Assembly (NCBI GenBank): GCA_937877465.1
Contig: CALFIT010000205.1
Span: 1 to 16,571, forward strand
Source of the DNA: an uncultured Bacteroidales bacterium
GTDB lineage: Bacteria > Bacteroidota > Bacteroidia > Bacteroidales > F082
Reading direction: 5' to 3'
DNA length: 16,571 bases
Part shown: positions 1 through 7,119 of the stretch, piece by piece
Layout: each line of letters opens with the position of its first letter
Position numbering within the stretch: the stretch's first letter is position 1
Position numbers and translations under genes: made by a program
The notes under the pieces: model-generated
The model's input: the letters and a program-made list of their open reading frames with translations, nothing else
The model's database searches: none
Told to the model about the DNA's origin: nothing

Positions 1-723
1 GTCTTCTCCTCCTCGTTCTACACCATCCGCTCCACCGAGCGCGGCGTGCTCTCCACCTTCGGCAAGATGAGCGACGACGTGATTGACGACGGCCTCCACA
101 TGAAGATTCCCTTCATCCAGACCGTCAAGCGGGTGAACGTGCAGCAGAAGAAATTCGACGGCAAGGAGAACAGCTACACGCGCGACGTGCAGACCTCGGA
201 AGTCGAATACACCATCAACTACGACCTCGTGCGCGAGAACGTCAGCAAGCTGATGAAGAACGTCGGCGACGACTACCACAACCGCATCGTGGTGCCCTTC
301 ATCCGCTCGGCCATGAAGGAGGCATTCGGCAACTTCGCCGCCACCGAAATCGTGGAGAACCGCGACGCCGTGCGCCGCGAGATCGAGCAAACCTTGCGCG
401 AGACCTTGGACGGCAACTACTTCATGAACGTCCAGTTCCAGCTCGTGGACATCGACTTCGACGACGACTTCGAGAACGCCATCAAGGAGAAGCAGGTGGC
501 CGAACAAAACGCGCTGAAGGCCAAGAACATCACCATCCAAGTGGAGGAACAGGCCAAGCAGACGCGCATCAAGGCCGAGGCCGATGCCGAAGCCATGCGC
601 ATCAAAGCCAACGCCTTGGAAAGCAACCCCAAGTTGGTGAACTACGAAGCCGTGCAGAAATGGGACGGCAAGCTGCCTCAATACATGCTCGGCAACACCG
701 TGCCTTTTATTGACTTGAAATAA
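1..723 (+). CDS. SPFH/prohibitin-family membrane protein, 5' end missing
   Basis: The reading frame is open from base 1, so the gene begins upstream. An in-frame GTG at 46 is not the start, because the residues before it (FYTIRSTERG) already match the conserved opening of the SPFH/band-7 domain. About 240 residues remain. The SPFH core covers roughly the first 145 residues, including the 'ERGVLSTFGK' and 'GLHMKIPFIQ' blocks. A charged, Ala/Glu/Lys/Gln-rich coiled coil follows at about 145-205, and the protein ends with the short segment 'PQYMLGNTVPFIDLK'. The missing N-terminus would be expected to carry one membrane anchor. Family knowledge: prohibitin/HflC/HflK-like proteins form large ring scaffolds on the inner membrane and often modulate proteases such as FtsH; that role is inferred here. 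The codons mostly end in C or G. The protease gene follows after 24 bases with no recognisable promoter between, so co-transcription is possible but unproven. Confidence 0.88.
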   Translation, partial: VFSSSFYTIRSTERGVLSTFGKMSDDVIDDGLHMKIPFIQTVKRVNVQQKKFDGKENSYTRDVQTSEVEYTINYDLVRENVSKLMKNVGDDYHNRIVVPFIRSAMKEAFGNFAATEIVENRDAVRREIEQTLRETLDGNYFMNVQFQLVDIDFDDDFENAIKEKQVAEQNALKAKNITIQVEEQAKQTRIKAEADAEAMRIKANALESNPKLVNYEAVQKWDGKLPQYMLGNTVPFIDLK

Positions 724-747
724 CTACAGACTCACAAGCTACTAACC

Positions 748-3700
748 ATGAAAAAACTCTTCCTAATCCTCGCCCTCCTGGCGGGCACGTTCCATTGGGC
801 TTTTTCAGCCCCTCTTAAAAACATCCCGGTTCGCCTCAGCCAACCCGATGGTCAGGTCGTCGAATGCTTTGCCTCGGGCGATGAGTTCTACAACTACCTG
901 CATGATGCCGAAGGCTTCACCATAATAAAAAGTGAAGACGGGTACTATTGCTATGCCGTGCGCGACAGCCGGGGCGAGGTGGTCGCCTCTCCCTATCGCG
1001 TCAATAGTGTCGACCCTGCCGAGGTTGGGCTTCAACCTTATGTGAAGATCTCTGAAGCAGCCTATCAGCAACGTCGCTTTGAGCGCGAGCAGCACATCAA
1101 GCCCATCAAACGGCCCAAGGACCGCGAGATGAATCATGGCATCTACAACAATCTGGTTGTCTTCATCCGCTTTGCTGGCGACACCTATCACACCACGCCA
1201 TTCTCAACCGTCGACTCGATGTTTAACGCCTCGAACTATGAGTCCATCTCGCTGCGCAACTATTTCCATCATGCCTCGTATAACCAACTCGACATCCGCT
1301 CCTATTGCTATCCCGAACCCGACGGCGAAACCATTCTTTCCTACGAGGACATCTACCCGAAAGAATACTACATGCCCTTCGACCCTGTGACCAATCCCAT
1401 GGGCTATCATGATGGAGAAACTGCCGAACGCGAGTTCTCCCTGTTGGAGCGTGCCATCTATTATGTGGCCGACCAAGTGCCCGACACCCTCAACCTTGAC
1501 TACAATGACGATGGTTTGGTCGATAATGTGGTGTTTGTCATCAAAGGCCAGCCCGGTGAATGGGCTTCTTTGCTTTGGCCCCACCGCTGGTGCATCTACG
1601 ATCGTTATGTCCCTCTGAACGATTTGCAAGTCTTCGACTTCAACCTACAACTTGAAATCGGCGGCTATTTCAACGTCAGCACGCTTTGCCATGAGATGAA
1701 CCATTCATTGAGTGCGCCTGACTTGTACCACTATAGCGATGGCCCCGACCCGGTAGGCCCTTGGGACCTCATGTGCGGCACCACCGAGCCTCCGCAACAG
1801 ATTGGCGCCTACATGAAATGCAAGTACGGCAACTGGATCGATGAAATCCCCATCATCGATGCCTACGGCACCTACGAATTGGAGCCCGTCTCATGGGAAG
1901 GCAACCGCCGCAACGCCTTTATGATTGGACTGACCTCCGACCAGTATCTCTGCATCGAATACCGCAACGACCACGACTTGTTCGACTCGAACCTACCCAA
2001 TGGCGGACTGCTGATTTACCGTATCGACCTCCGTTTCGACGGCAATGCGGGGTATAACGGCTACAACCAATTCGACGAGGTCTACCTCTTCCGCCCTAAC
2101 GGCGATGCAAACAACGCCGGCGACCTCAACCAAGCCAACTTCTGTGCCGAACGCAATAGGACAGAATTCAACCAATACACCAACCCTGGCCTCTTCCTCA
2201 CCAACGGACAACCCATCGACTGGCAAGGCTCCATCTACGACATCAGCGCCAAAGGCGACCGCATGAGTTTCACCTATGGCCCGTTGAACCATCTGCCGGC
2301 ACCAACACATTTCATTGCCCATGTCAACAGCCAGTCGCATCAGGTAGAGCTGTCGTGGAACGCCACTCCCGATGCCAACGGCTACAATGTCTATCGTGAT
2401 GGCATTGAAGTGGCCTCACAACTGACGGACACCTGTTTTGCGATTGCCTATACCAATGACGACCGTGGCTATCATACCTATTCCGTGGCCTCCTATCAGA
2501 ACGGCACATTGTCAGACCTCGCCGAGCAATGGGTCATCATAGGCAACTACGAGACCATACATCTCTCCATCACGTCCGATTCTCCCTTTGGAACCAAAGG
2601 TGGTGAGCTGGAAGCTAACTACAACCTGCCGGAGGCAAAGACCGAGCATCTCACCATTTATGAAGGCTCGCAGGCTGAGACCGACATGTACATACCCGCC
2701 AACGCCGAAATCACTTTCAATTGGAGTGTCGGTTTCGACCCAGCAAGCACGGGCATTCATGTGCGAGCCACACGCTTGAACGCTTCGGGAGAGGAAACCA
2801 TTTTTGACATTGAAGCACCCATCTCAGGCTGCATTGCCACACATACCGTGGCCGATACTGGCTTGGGAGTGATTCCTCCACAACACCTGACGGCCATCTC
2901 CGATGGTCAACGCATCCAGCTCAGCTGGACCGTTCCCACCGAAAACCACAATTTCGACATCTATCGTGGCGACAGGAAAATTGCCGCTCAAGAAGGCTAC
3001 GGCTATCTCGACGACAGAATCATGCGCTCGGGGACCTATCACTATCATGTGGAGACCACCCTCAATGGCATTTCGACTTGGAATCCGGAGCAAAGCGTGC
3101 ACGCCAACGTGATGAACTACTATTGCGAACCGCCACAAAACCTTGAAGGCACCTACGACAACGGTCAAGTGGAGCTAAGCTGGGAAGCCCCCGAGTTTTT
3201 CGGACATGGCCTGTTGGCTTACGACGACAACCGGTTTATCAGCCAAATCGGGTCGAGCAACCACAAGTGGGGCATCAGGATAGAACCCGAACTCCTTGCG
3301 CACTTCGAAGGCCATCCGCTCACGCACATCGAATTGTTCGATTGCTCCACCGGACATTTCACCTTCACCATCTACAATGGCGAGTTGACCAACAGCAACA
3401 CCACCCTCTATGTGCAGGAGCGCGACATGGAAGCCAGCTATGGCTTCGTGAAATTCGCCCTTGACGAACCCGTCGCTTTCGACCCCACACTCCCTTTGTG
3501 GATTTGTGTCTCCACGTCGGGCACCAACAAACCCATCCCCTGCTGCGATTACGTTGGCGAGGGCAACAGCTGTCTGATCAAGCAAGGCGCTTTCTGGAAA
3601 CCTGCCACAGAGTTCAACCAATATGTGTCGTGGATGCTGCGTGGCTATACCAGTCCAATTGACGGCAGCGGCGACTTCGCCTATAACGTTTATTGGGGTC

Positions 3701-4113
3701 CGGAGGAAGGCGGCGAACTTCAGTTGGTATTGGGCTATGAGGCCCTCACGACCACACAAGCTAACTACAGCACCACGGAGGACCAAAGGTACAACGTCAC
3801 CGCCCTATGGGACGGTCGCGAGACCGAACTCTCCAACACCATCTATCTCGGTCCCACTGCAAGCATCGAGGAGAGCGCGACCGACGACGATGCCCTTGTG
3901 GTCTATCCCAACCCCGTCGGCGACCAACTCACCCTGAAGGGCGAAAGACTAAACCACGTCAGCCTCGTTTCCATCACGGGAGCCACCGTTTTCGACAGCG
4001 ACATCACCGGCAACGAGATTATGATTGGCATGACAGGACTACCCCAAGGCCTTTATCTGCTGAGGGTTTGCACAGACGAAGGAGTGAAAGTCAACAAGGT
4101 GGTGAAACGGTAA
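748..4113 (+). CDS. Secreted M6-family (immune inhibitor A-like) metalloprotease with Fn3 modules and T9SS sorting domain
   Basis: This 1121-residue protein is predicted to be exported and attached to the cell surface or released by the type IX secretion system. A Sec signal peptide covers residues 1-21 (MKKLFLILALLAG..., cut after FSA). A propeptide-like region follows, then the M6 catalytic domain at about 125-510. The zinc site is HEMNHSLSAPD, with ligands H315 and H319, catalytic E316 and a likely third ligand D325. The Met-turn is WDLM at 339-342. The Gly usual at the third position after the second His of HExxHxxGxxD is Ser322 here. The C-terminal half has Fn3-like domains at about 516-600 and 709-790. 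A third Fn3 starts at about 795 and seems to be interrupted by a beta-rich insert of about 150 residues before resuming near 973. Residues 1050-1121 are a type A T9SS tail (YPNP at 1053-1056, then 'PQGLYLLRV' and a basic end). The substrate is unknown. Codon use is more mixed than in the SPFH gene upstream. Confidence 0.9.
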   Translation: MKKLFLILALLAGTFHWAFSAPLKNIPVRLSQPDGQVVECFASGDEFYNYLHDAEGFTIIKSEDGYYCYAVRDSRGEVVASPYRVNSVDPAEVGLQPYVKISEAAYQQRRFEREQHIKPIKRPKDREMNHGIYNNLVVFIRFAGDTYHTTPFSTVDSMFNASNYESISLRNYFHHASYNQLDIRSYCYPEPDGETILSYEDIYPKEYYMPFDPVTNPMGYHDGETAEREFSLLERAIYYVADQVPDTLNLDYNDDGLVDNVVFVIKGQPGEWASLLWPHRWCIYDRYVPLNDLQVFDFNLQLEIGGYFNVSTLCHEMNHSLSAPDLYHYSDGPDPVGPWDLMCGTTEPPQQIGAYMKCKYGNWIDEIPIIDAYGTYELEPVSWEGNRRNAFMIGLTSDQYLCIEYRNDHDLFDSNLPNGGLLIYRIDLRFDGNAGYNGYNQFDEVYLFRPNGDANNAGDLNQANFCAERNRTEFNQYTNPGLFLTNGQPIDWQGSIYDISAKGDRMSFTYGPLNHLPAPTHFIAHVNSQSHQVELSWNATPDANGYNVYRDGIEVASQLTDTCFAIAYTNDDRGYHTYSVASYQNGTLSDLAEQWVIIGNYETIHLSITSDSPFGTKGGELEANYNLPEAKTEHLTIYEGSQAETDMYIPANAEITFNWSVGFDPASTGIHVRATRLNASGEETIFDIEAPISGCIATHTVADTGLGVIPPQHLTAISDGQRIQLSWTVPTENHNFDIYRGDRKIAAQEGYGYLDDRIMRSGTYHYHVETTLNGISTWNPEQSVHANVMNYYCEPPQNLEGTYDNGQVELSWEAPEFFGHGLLAYDDNRFISQIGSSNHKWGIRIEPELLAHFEGHPLTHIELFDCSTGHFTFTIYNGELTNSNTTLYVQERDMEASYGFVKFALDEPVAFDPTLPLWICVSTSGTNKPIPCCDYVGEGNSCLIKQGAFWKPATEFNQYVSWMLRGYTSPIDGSGDFAYNVYWGPEEGGELQLVLGYEALTTTQANYSTTEDQRYNVTALWDGRETELSNTIYLGPTASIEESATDDDALVVYPNPVGDQLTLKGERLNHVSLVSITGATVFDSDITGNEIMIGMTGLPQGLYLLRVCTDEGVKVNKVVKR

Positions 4114-4122
4114 TTGGACAGT

Positions 4123-6051
4123 TTAGTACTTATAGTTGACCATCACCTCGAAGCTCCTACCCGGCATGGCGCGCCAGATGACGTTTTGGTAGTCCTTGTC
4201 GGTGAGGTTGTTGCAGCGCAGTTCGAGGCGGAACTTCTTGATTTGCTTGCCGATGGCTATATGATGCAGCACATACGAGGGCAGGTCGTAGGCGAAAAAC
4301 TGCTCCTCGCTGTAGGACGTGCTGCGCCGCCCAGTGATTTCCACTGTGTAGCTCAGGTTCCATGTCTTCCATTGCGTGTTGAGGAAACAGTTGGCGTGAT
4401 GGCGCGGGATGTAGATGAGCTGCTTGCCGTTGGTGCCTTGCGCAAAGGCCTTCTCGCTCTCGTCGGTGGTGACGGTGAAGACATAGTTGCCCGACAGCGT
4501 GACTTTCCAATTCTCCTTGACAAACGCCGCGTCAATGTGGTTCTCTATGCCCCGAGCAAACACCTTCGACACGTTTTCGGGTACCCAATAGCGGTACGAG
4601 GTCGGCATCCACTGGATCCAGTTCTTCACGTTGGAGAGGTAGCCGCCCGTGCGTAAGTCGAGCTTGAAAGGGCCTTTTTGGAAGCCGCATTTCACGGCCA
4701 AGTCGAGCGTGCGACCGTCTTCGGGCAAGAGGTCGGGATTGCCGCCCGGGTACCAATAGAGGTCGTTCAGCGAGGGGTTGCGGTAGTTGTGGCTGTAGCC
4801 CAAGGTGAGGCTCAAAGGCTTGTAGAACGGCATCTGGTAAGAGAATGTCGCTGTGGGGAAAAGGCCCATCGGGTGGCCGTCGGTCCAGTCGTAGCGGGCG
4901 GTGAGGTTGAGGTTGGCGCAAGGGAAAGGCTCGCCGTTGAGGGCGGCATAGGCCGACACCACGTCGCGCCGTTTCGCGCCTTCATAGTTGTTGCTCCTCA
5001 CCCGCTCGTTGTCCCATTGCAGCTTGGCTTTCAGCGTCCAACTTTTGTAAAGCTGTTGTTCCACATTGGCGATCTGGTGCAGCACCAAGGCCTTGTTCTC
5101 CGAGTTGATGTAGGTCACCACATCGTCCGTCACGGGGTTGCGCGTCTCAAGGAAATATCGTTGGTTCTCTACGAAGGCTGCCGACTTCAGTTGCAGGCTG
5201 CCCGTCGCCCAAAAGGTCTTGAACGACACGAAGTTGCGCGAGAAGTTGTCTTTCGTCCACTCCTCCGAGTTGATATTGCCCACGTTGGTCATGATGGGCG
5301 GCAGGTTGCGGTGGTTCCACTGGTCCCACGAGGAGAGCGATATAACGCTGTTTTTCAGCATGATGCTGATTTCTGGCATCACGCCGTAGTCGACGAAATC
5401 GGCGTTGCGCTGCGTCATCTTGGGATGGCCGAATTGAGCATGGTTAACATACTCGAAGTCGTTGTCCGACGAGTTGCGGTAGGCCTTCACGCGAAACGAG
5501 AACCGCTTGCCGTAGTTGCCCACGGTGACGAAGCTGCCCCATGTATTGAAGCTGCCGTAGGTCTGTTTCAGGTCGAGCAAGAGGCCGTCACCGAAACGGC
5601 TCTTGTTGTCGATGTTGACCGAGCCGCCCAAGCCGCCGCTGTTGTCGGAGGTGCCGCTGCCCCAGTTCAGCCCGATGTCGTCGGCCAAGAAGACGGGGAT
5701 GGTGCTGAAGTCGACCTGTCCGAGGTTGGGCGCGTTGAGTTGGAAGCCGTTCCAAAGCACGAGGGTGTGACTCGCCGTCGTGCCGCGAAACGAGGCCGTC
5801 GACGTGCCGCCCGGCCCGTAGGTCTTGATGAAGACCGGACTGTGCTGGATGAGCAGGTCGGAAAGGCTTGAGGTGCTTTTGGATTGCAGTACGAGGGTAT
5901 CCAACTTCTTGGCCACCAAGGGTTTCAGCACCTCAATATCGTTGTGTTCCGCAGTCACATCGACGGAATGCAACATGATGGTGTCTTGGGCATGGAGCTG
6001 CAACAGCATCATGCTTGCCGACAAAGCCAAAAGCAAAGGCTTGATTCTCAT
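4123..6051 (-). CDS. TonB-dependent outer-membrane receptor
   Basis: The 642-residue protein has a signal peptide (residues 1-21, ending LQLHA before Gln22) and a TonB-box-like segment just after it (IMLHSVDVTA). A plug domain lies at about 50-150, with the typical 'ASFRGTTASHTLVLWNG' block near 86-102 and the 'GGLGGSVNI' block near 139-147. The rest is a long beta-barrel rich in alternating aromatic residues, ending in Tyr. It lacks the N-terminal carboxypeptidase-like domain and the roughly 1000-residue size of SusC proteins, and has no SusD partner here, so it resembles the smaller BtuB/CirA/FepA-like receptors for cofactors or iron chelates. The ligand cannot be told from sequence. Its ATG overlaps the stop of the upstream MORN gene by four bases, which suggests translational coupling. 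It converges on the metalloprotease gene with 9 bases between stop codons, and I see no hairpin there. Confidence 0.9.
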   Translation of the reverse strand: MRIKPLLLALSASMMLLQLHAQDTIMLHSVDVTAEHNDIEVLKPLVAKKLDTLVLQSKSTSSLSDLLIQHSPVFIKTYGPGGTSTASFRGTTASHTLVLWNGFQLNAPNLGQVDFSTIPVFLADDIGLNWGSGTSDNSGGLGGSVNIDNKSRFGDGLLLDLKQTYGSFNTWGSFVTVGNYGKRFSFRVKAYRNSSDNDFEYVNHAQFGHPKMTQRNADFVDYGVMPEISIMLKNSVISLSSWDQWNHRNLPPIMTNVGNINSEEWTKDNFSRNFVSFKTFWATGSLQLKSAAFVENQRYFLETRNPVTDDVVTYINSENKALVLHQIANVEQQLYKSWTLKAKLQWDNERVRSNNYEGAKRRDVVSAYAALNGEPFPCANLNLTARYDWTDGHPMGLFPTATFSYQMPFYKPLSLTLGYSHNYRNPSLNDLYWYPGGNPDLLPEDGRTLDLAVKCGFQKGPFKLDLRTGGYLSNVKNWIQWMPTSYRYWVPENVSKVFARGIENHIDAAFVKENWKVTLSGNYVFTVTTDESEKAFAQGTNGKQLIYIPRHHANCFLNTQWKTWNLSYTVEITGRRSTSYSEEQFFAYDLPSYVLHHIAIGKQIKKFRLELRCNNLTDKDYQNVIWRAMPGRSFEVMVNYKY

Positions 6052-6686
6052 TTGGCGGGTTTGGCCTCGTAGGTCTTTTTCTTGCCTTGCAACTTGCCGT
6101 TTTTGTAGGTGGCCTCGCTCTTGAGGGAGCCGTCGGGATAGAAGGTCTCCTGCCGGCCTTCAAACTGGCCGTCCTTATACATGATGGTCATCTTCTTGTT
6201 GCCGCTCTCGTCGTACCATGTCGACAAGCCGTCGCGCAGGCCGGCCTTGTAGTTCGACACTTCGAGGTTGCCGCCCTTCTCGTAACACAAGATCTGTTGG
6301 CCGTCGAGTTGGCCGTCCTTATAGGTGTTCAGTTTCGAGAGCCGACCGCCACGATACCACTCGCTGACTTGTCCGTTCAGCACATCGTCCTTATACTCAG
6401 CCTTTTTCACAATCGAACCCGTCTTGTCGATTTCGATGTAAACGCCGTTCTTCTTGCCGTTTTCGTAGTTCACGACTTTCTTGGGCAGATAGGTGTTGCT
6501 GTTGAAATACTCCATCCAAGTGCCCACTTTCTTGCCGTTCAAAACGGTGCCTTCGATGGTACAGTCGGCTGCCGTGGCCGTAAACCTGCCATTCGGGGCT
6601 TTCGAAACATCCACACTTTCAATGGTTTGAGCGAACATAGGCATGGCAAATAAAGCCATTGCAATGATAATCAAGGTCTTACGCAT
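6048..6686 (-). CDS. Exported MORN-repeat protein (YwqK-like)
   Basis: The 212-residue protein has a clear Sec signal peptide (residues 1-19, MRKTLIIIAMALFAMPMFA, then Gln20). About seven MORN_2-type units of 23-25 residues follow, with the pattern 'YKDGxxxGxxxxxYxxGxxxxxxx' (for example YKDGQLDG, YKAGLRDG, YKDGQFEG, YKNGKLQG). Family knowledge: such proteins are often labelled 'YwqK-family antitoxin', but the label comes from one Bacillus locus. Nothing here supports a toxin-antitoxin pair, because the neighbour is a TonB-dependent receptor and this protein is exported. Its location is the periplasm or outer membrane. The four-base overlap with the receptor gene suggests that both products are made together, and a structural or accessory role at the envelope is my inference. 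An exact Bacteroidetes -7 element lies 25 bases upstream of the start. Confidence 0.85.
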   Translation of the reverse strand: MRKTLIIIAMALFAMPMFAQTIESVDVSKAPNGRFTATAADCTIEGTVLNGKKVGTWMEYFNSNTYLPKKVVNYENGKKNGVYIEIDKTGSIVKKAEYKDDVLNGQVSEWYRGGRLSKLNTYKDGQLDGQQILCYEKGGNLEVSNYKAGLRDGLSTWYDESGNKKMTIMYKDGQFEGRQETFYPDGSLKSEATYKNGKLQGKKKTYEAKPAK

Positions 6687-6710
6687 AATCTTATTCTTTT
6701 AATGATTGCA

Positions 6711-6718
6711 CAAAATTA
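6711..6718 (-). promoter_or_regulatory. -7 element of the MORN/TonB-receptor unit
   Basis: The minus strand reads TAATTTTG, an exact match to the Bacteroidetes -7 consensus TAnnTTTG. A TTG that could serve as the -33 element lies 22 bases further upstream (6741-6743, minus strand). Transcription would start near 6705, leaving a leader of about 20 bases before the ATG at 6686. Confidence 0.6.
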
Positions 6719-6737
6719 TAAAATTCACACGAAACCG

Positions 6738-6760
6738 ATGCAATTTTCATGCAAATTTTC
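6738..6760. repeat. Imperfect tandem repeat between divergent promoters
   Basis: ATGCAATTTTC (6738-6748) is followed immediately by ATGCAAATTTTC (6749-6760), differing by one inserted A. The pair lies just upstream of the + strand -7 element and covers the presumed -33 region of the opposite promoter. It could be an operator that affects both directions, or chance in AT-rich DNA. Confidence 0.4.
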
Positions 6761-6761
6761 G

Positions 6762-6769
6762 CATCTTTG
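6762..6769 (+). promoter_or_regulatory. -7 element of the 99-residue protein gene
   Basis: CATCTTTG matches TAnnTTTG at all fixed bases except the first. A transcript starting near 6775 would begin downstream of the in-frame ATG at 6702. This supports the later start codon at 6789, with a very short leader of about 14 bases. No good TTG -33 element is seen at the usual distance. Confidence 0.5.
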
Positions 6770-6788
6770 CAGCCAAAATCGCACCGAC

Positions 6789-7088
6789 ATGAAGAAAATC
6801 GAAGTCAAGAACTTTAAGCTCTACACCACGGCGGTCATCAGCATCGAGTGGAAAGAGGAGTTGCTCAATGTGAACCTCGACCTTGCCATGATGCTGAAAA
6901 TGATGCATTTGGAAGGTCTCACCGAAGCCAATATCGACTACTACAGCCGCGCCGGACAGCCTATCCCTTTCAAGAAGGTGACGCTCATCCTCTTCCAGGA
7001 CGACGACAAGCCCGGACAATACTACACCGACGAGTCGTTTGAAGAGGACGACGACCCGACCGTGTTTTATGTGGAAATCAAGGAATGA
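6789..7088 (+). CDS. Small acidic protein of unknown function
   Basis: I do not recognise this 99-residue protein. The frame is open back to 6702, but the residues encoded there are unlike a protein start and lie upstream of the likely promoter, so I place the start at the ATG at 6789 (MKKIEVKNFK). There is no signal peptide and no membrane segment, so it is probably cytoplasmic. An N-terminal part with alternating beta-like stretches (FKLYTTAVISIEW) is followed by a Met/Leu-rich helix-like segment near residues 28-40 (LDLAMMLKMMHLEGL). The C-terminal third is very acidic (FEEDDDPTVFYVEIKE). The gene stands alone, with a divergent envelope unit upstream and a converging redox gene downstream. 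Its stop codon lies inside a perfect inverted repeat. Codon use matches its neighbours, which argues for a real gene. Confidence 0.7.
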   Translation: MKKIEVKNFKLYTTAVISIEWKEELLNVNLDLAMMLKMMHLEGLTEANIDYYSRAGQPIPFKKVTLILFQDDDKPGQYYTDESFEEDDDPTVFYVEIKE

Positions 7089-7119
7089 TTTTGGTGCTGC
7101 GGTGCAGCACCAAAATCAT
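7085..7119. terminator. Perfect 16-bp inverted repeat between converging genes
   Basis: The arm ATGATTTTGGTGCTGC (7085-7100) is followed by a three-base spacer (GGT) and its exact reverse complement (7104-7119). The left arm contains the TGA of the small acidic protein gene, and the right arm reaches the first base of the minus-strand stop at 7119-7121. Its position between converging stops suggests a two-way transcription end. It lacks the usual T-run after the stem in either direction, because the T-run precedes the GC part on each strand. It may therefore stabilise RNA 3' ends rather than act as a standard intrinsic terminator. Confidence 0.6.

Noticed and set aside
46..48. GTG as the start of the SPFH protein
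   Set aside because: Conserved SPFH residues are encoded upstream of it, back to base 1, so the gene is simply cut by the window edge.
4123..6051. Naming the TonB receptor btuB
   Set aside because: Its size and plug fit that group, but no cobalamin gene or riboswitch is in the window, so the ligand is unknown.
6048..6686. A toxin-antitoxin pair based on the YwqK-like family
   Set aside because: There is no toxin candidate next to it, the protein has a signal peptide, and its partner gene encodes an outer-membrane receptor.
6702..6788. N-terminal extension of the small acidic protein
   Set aside because: The extension covers the likely promoter of the gene and the divergent promoter region, and its residues look like translated non-coding DNA.
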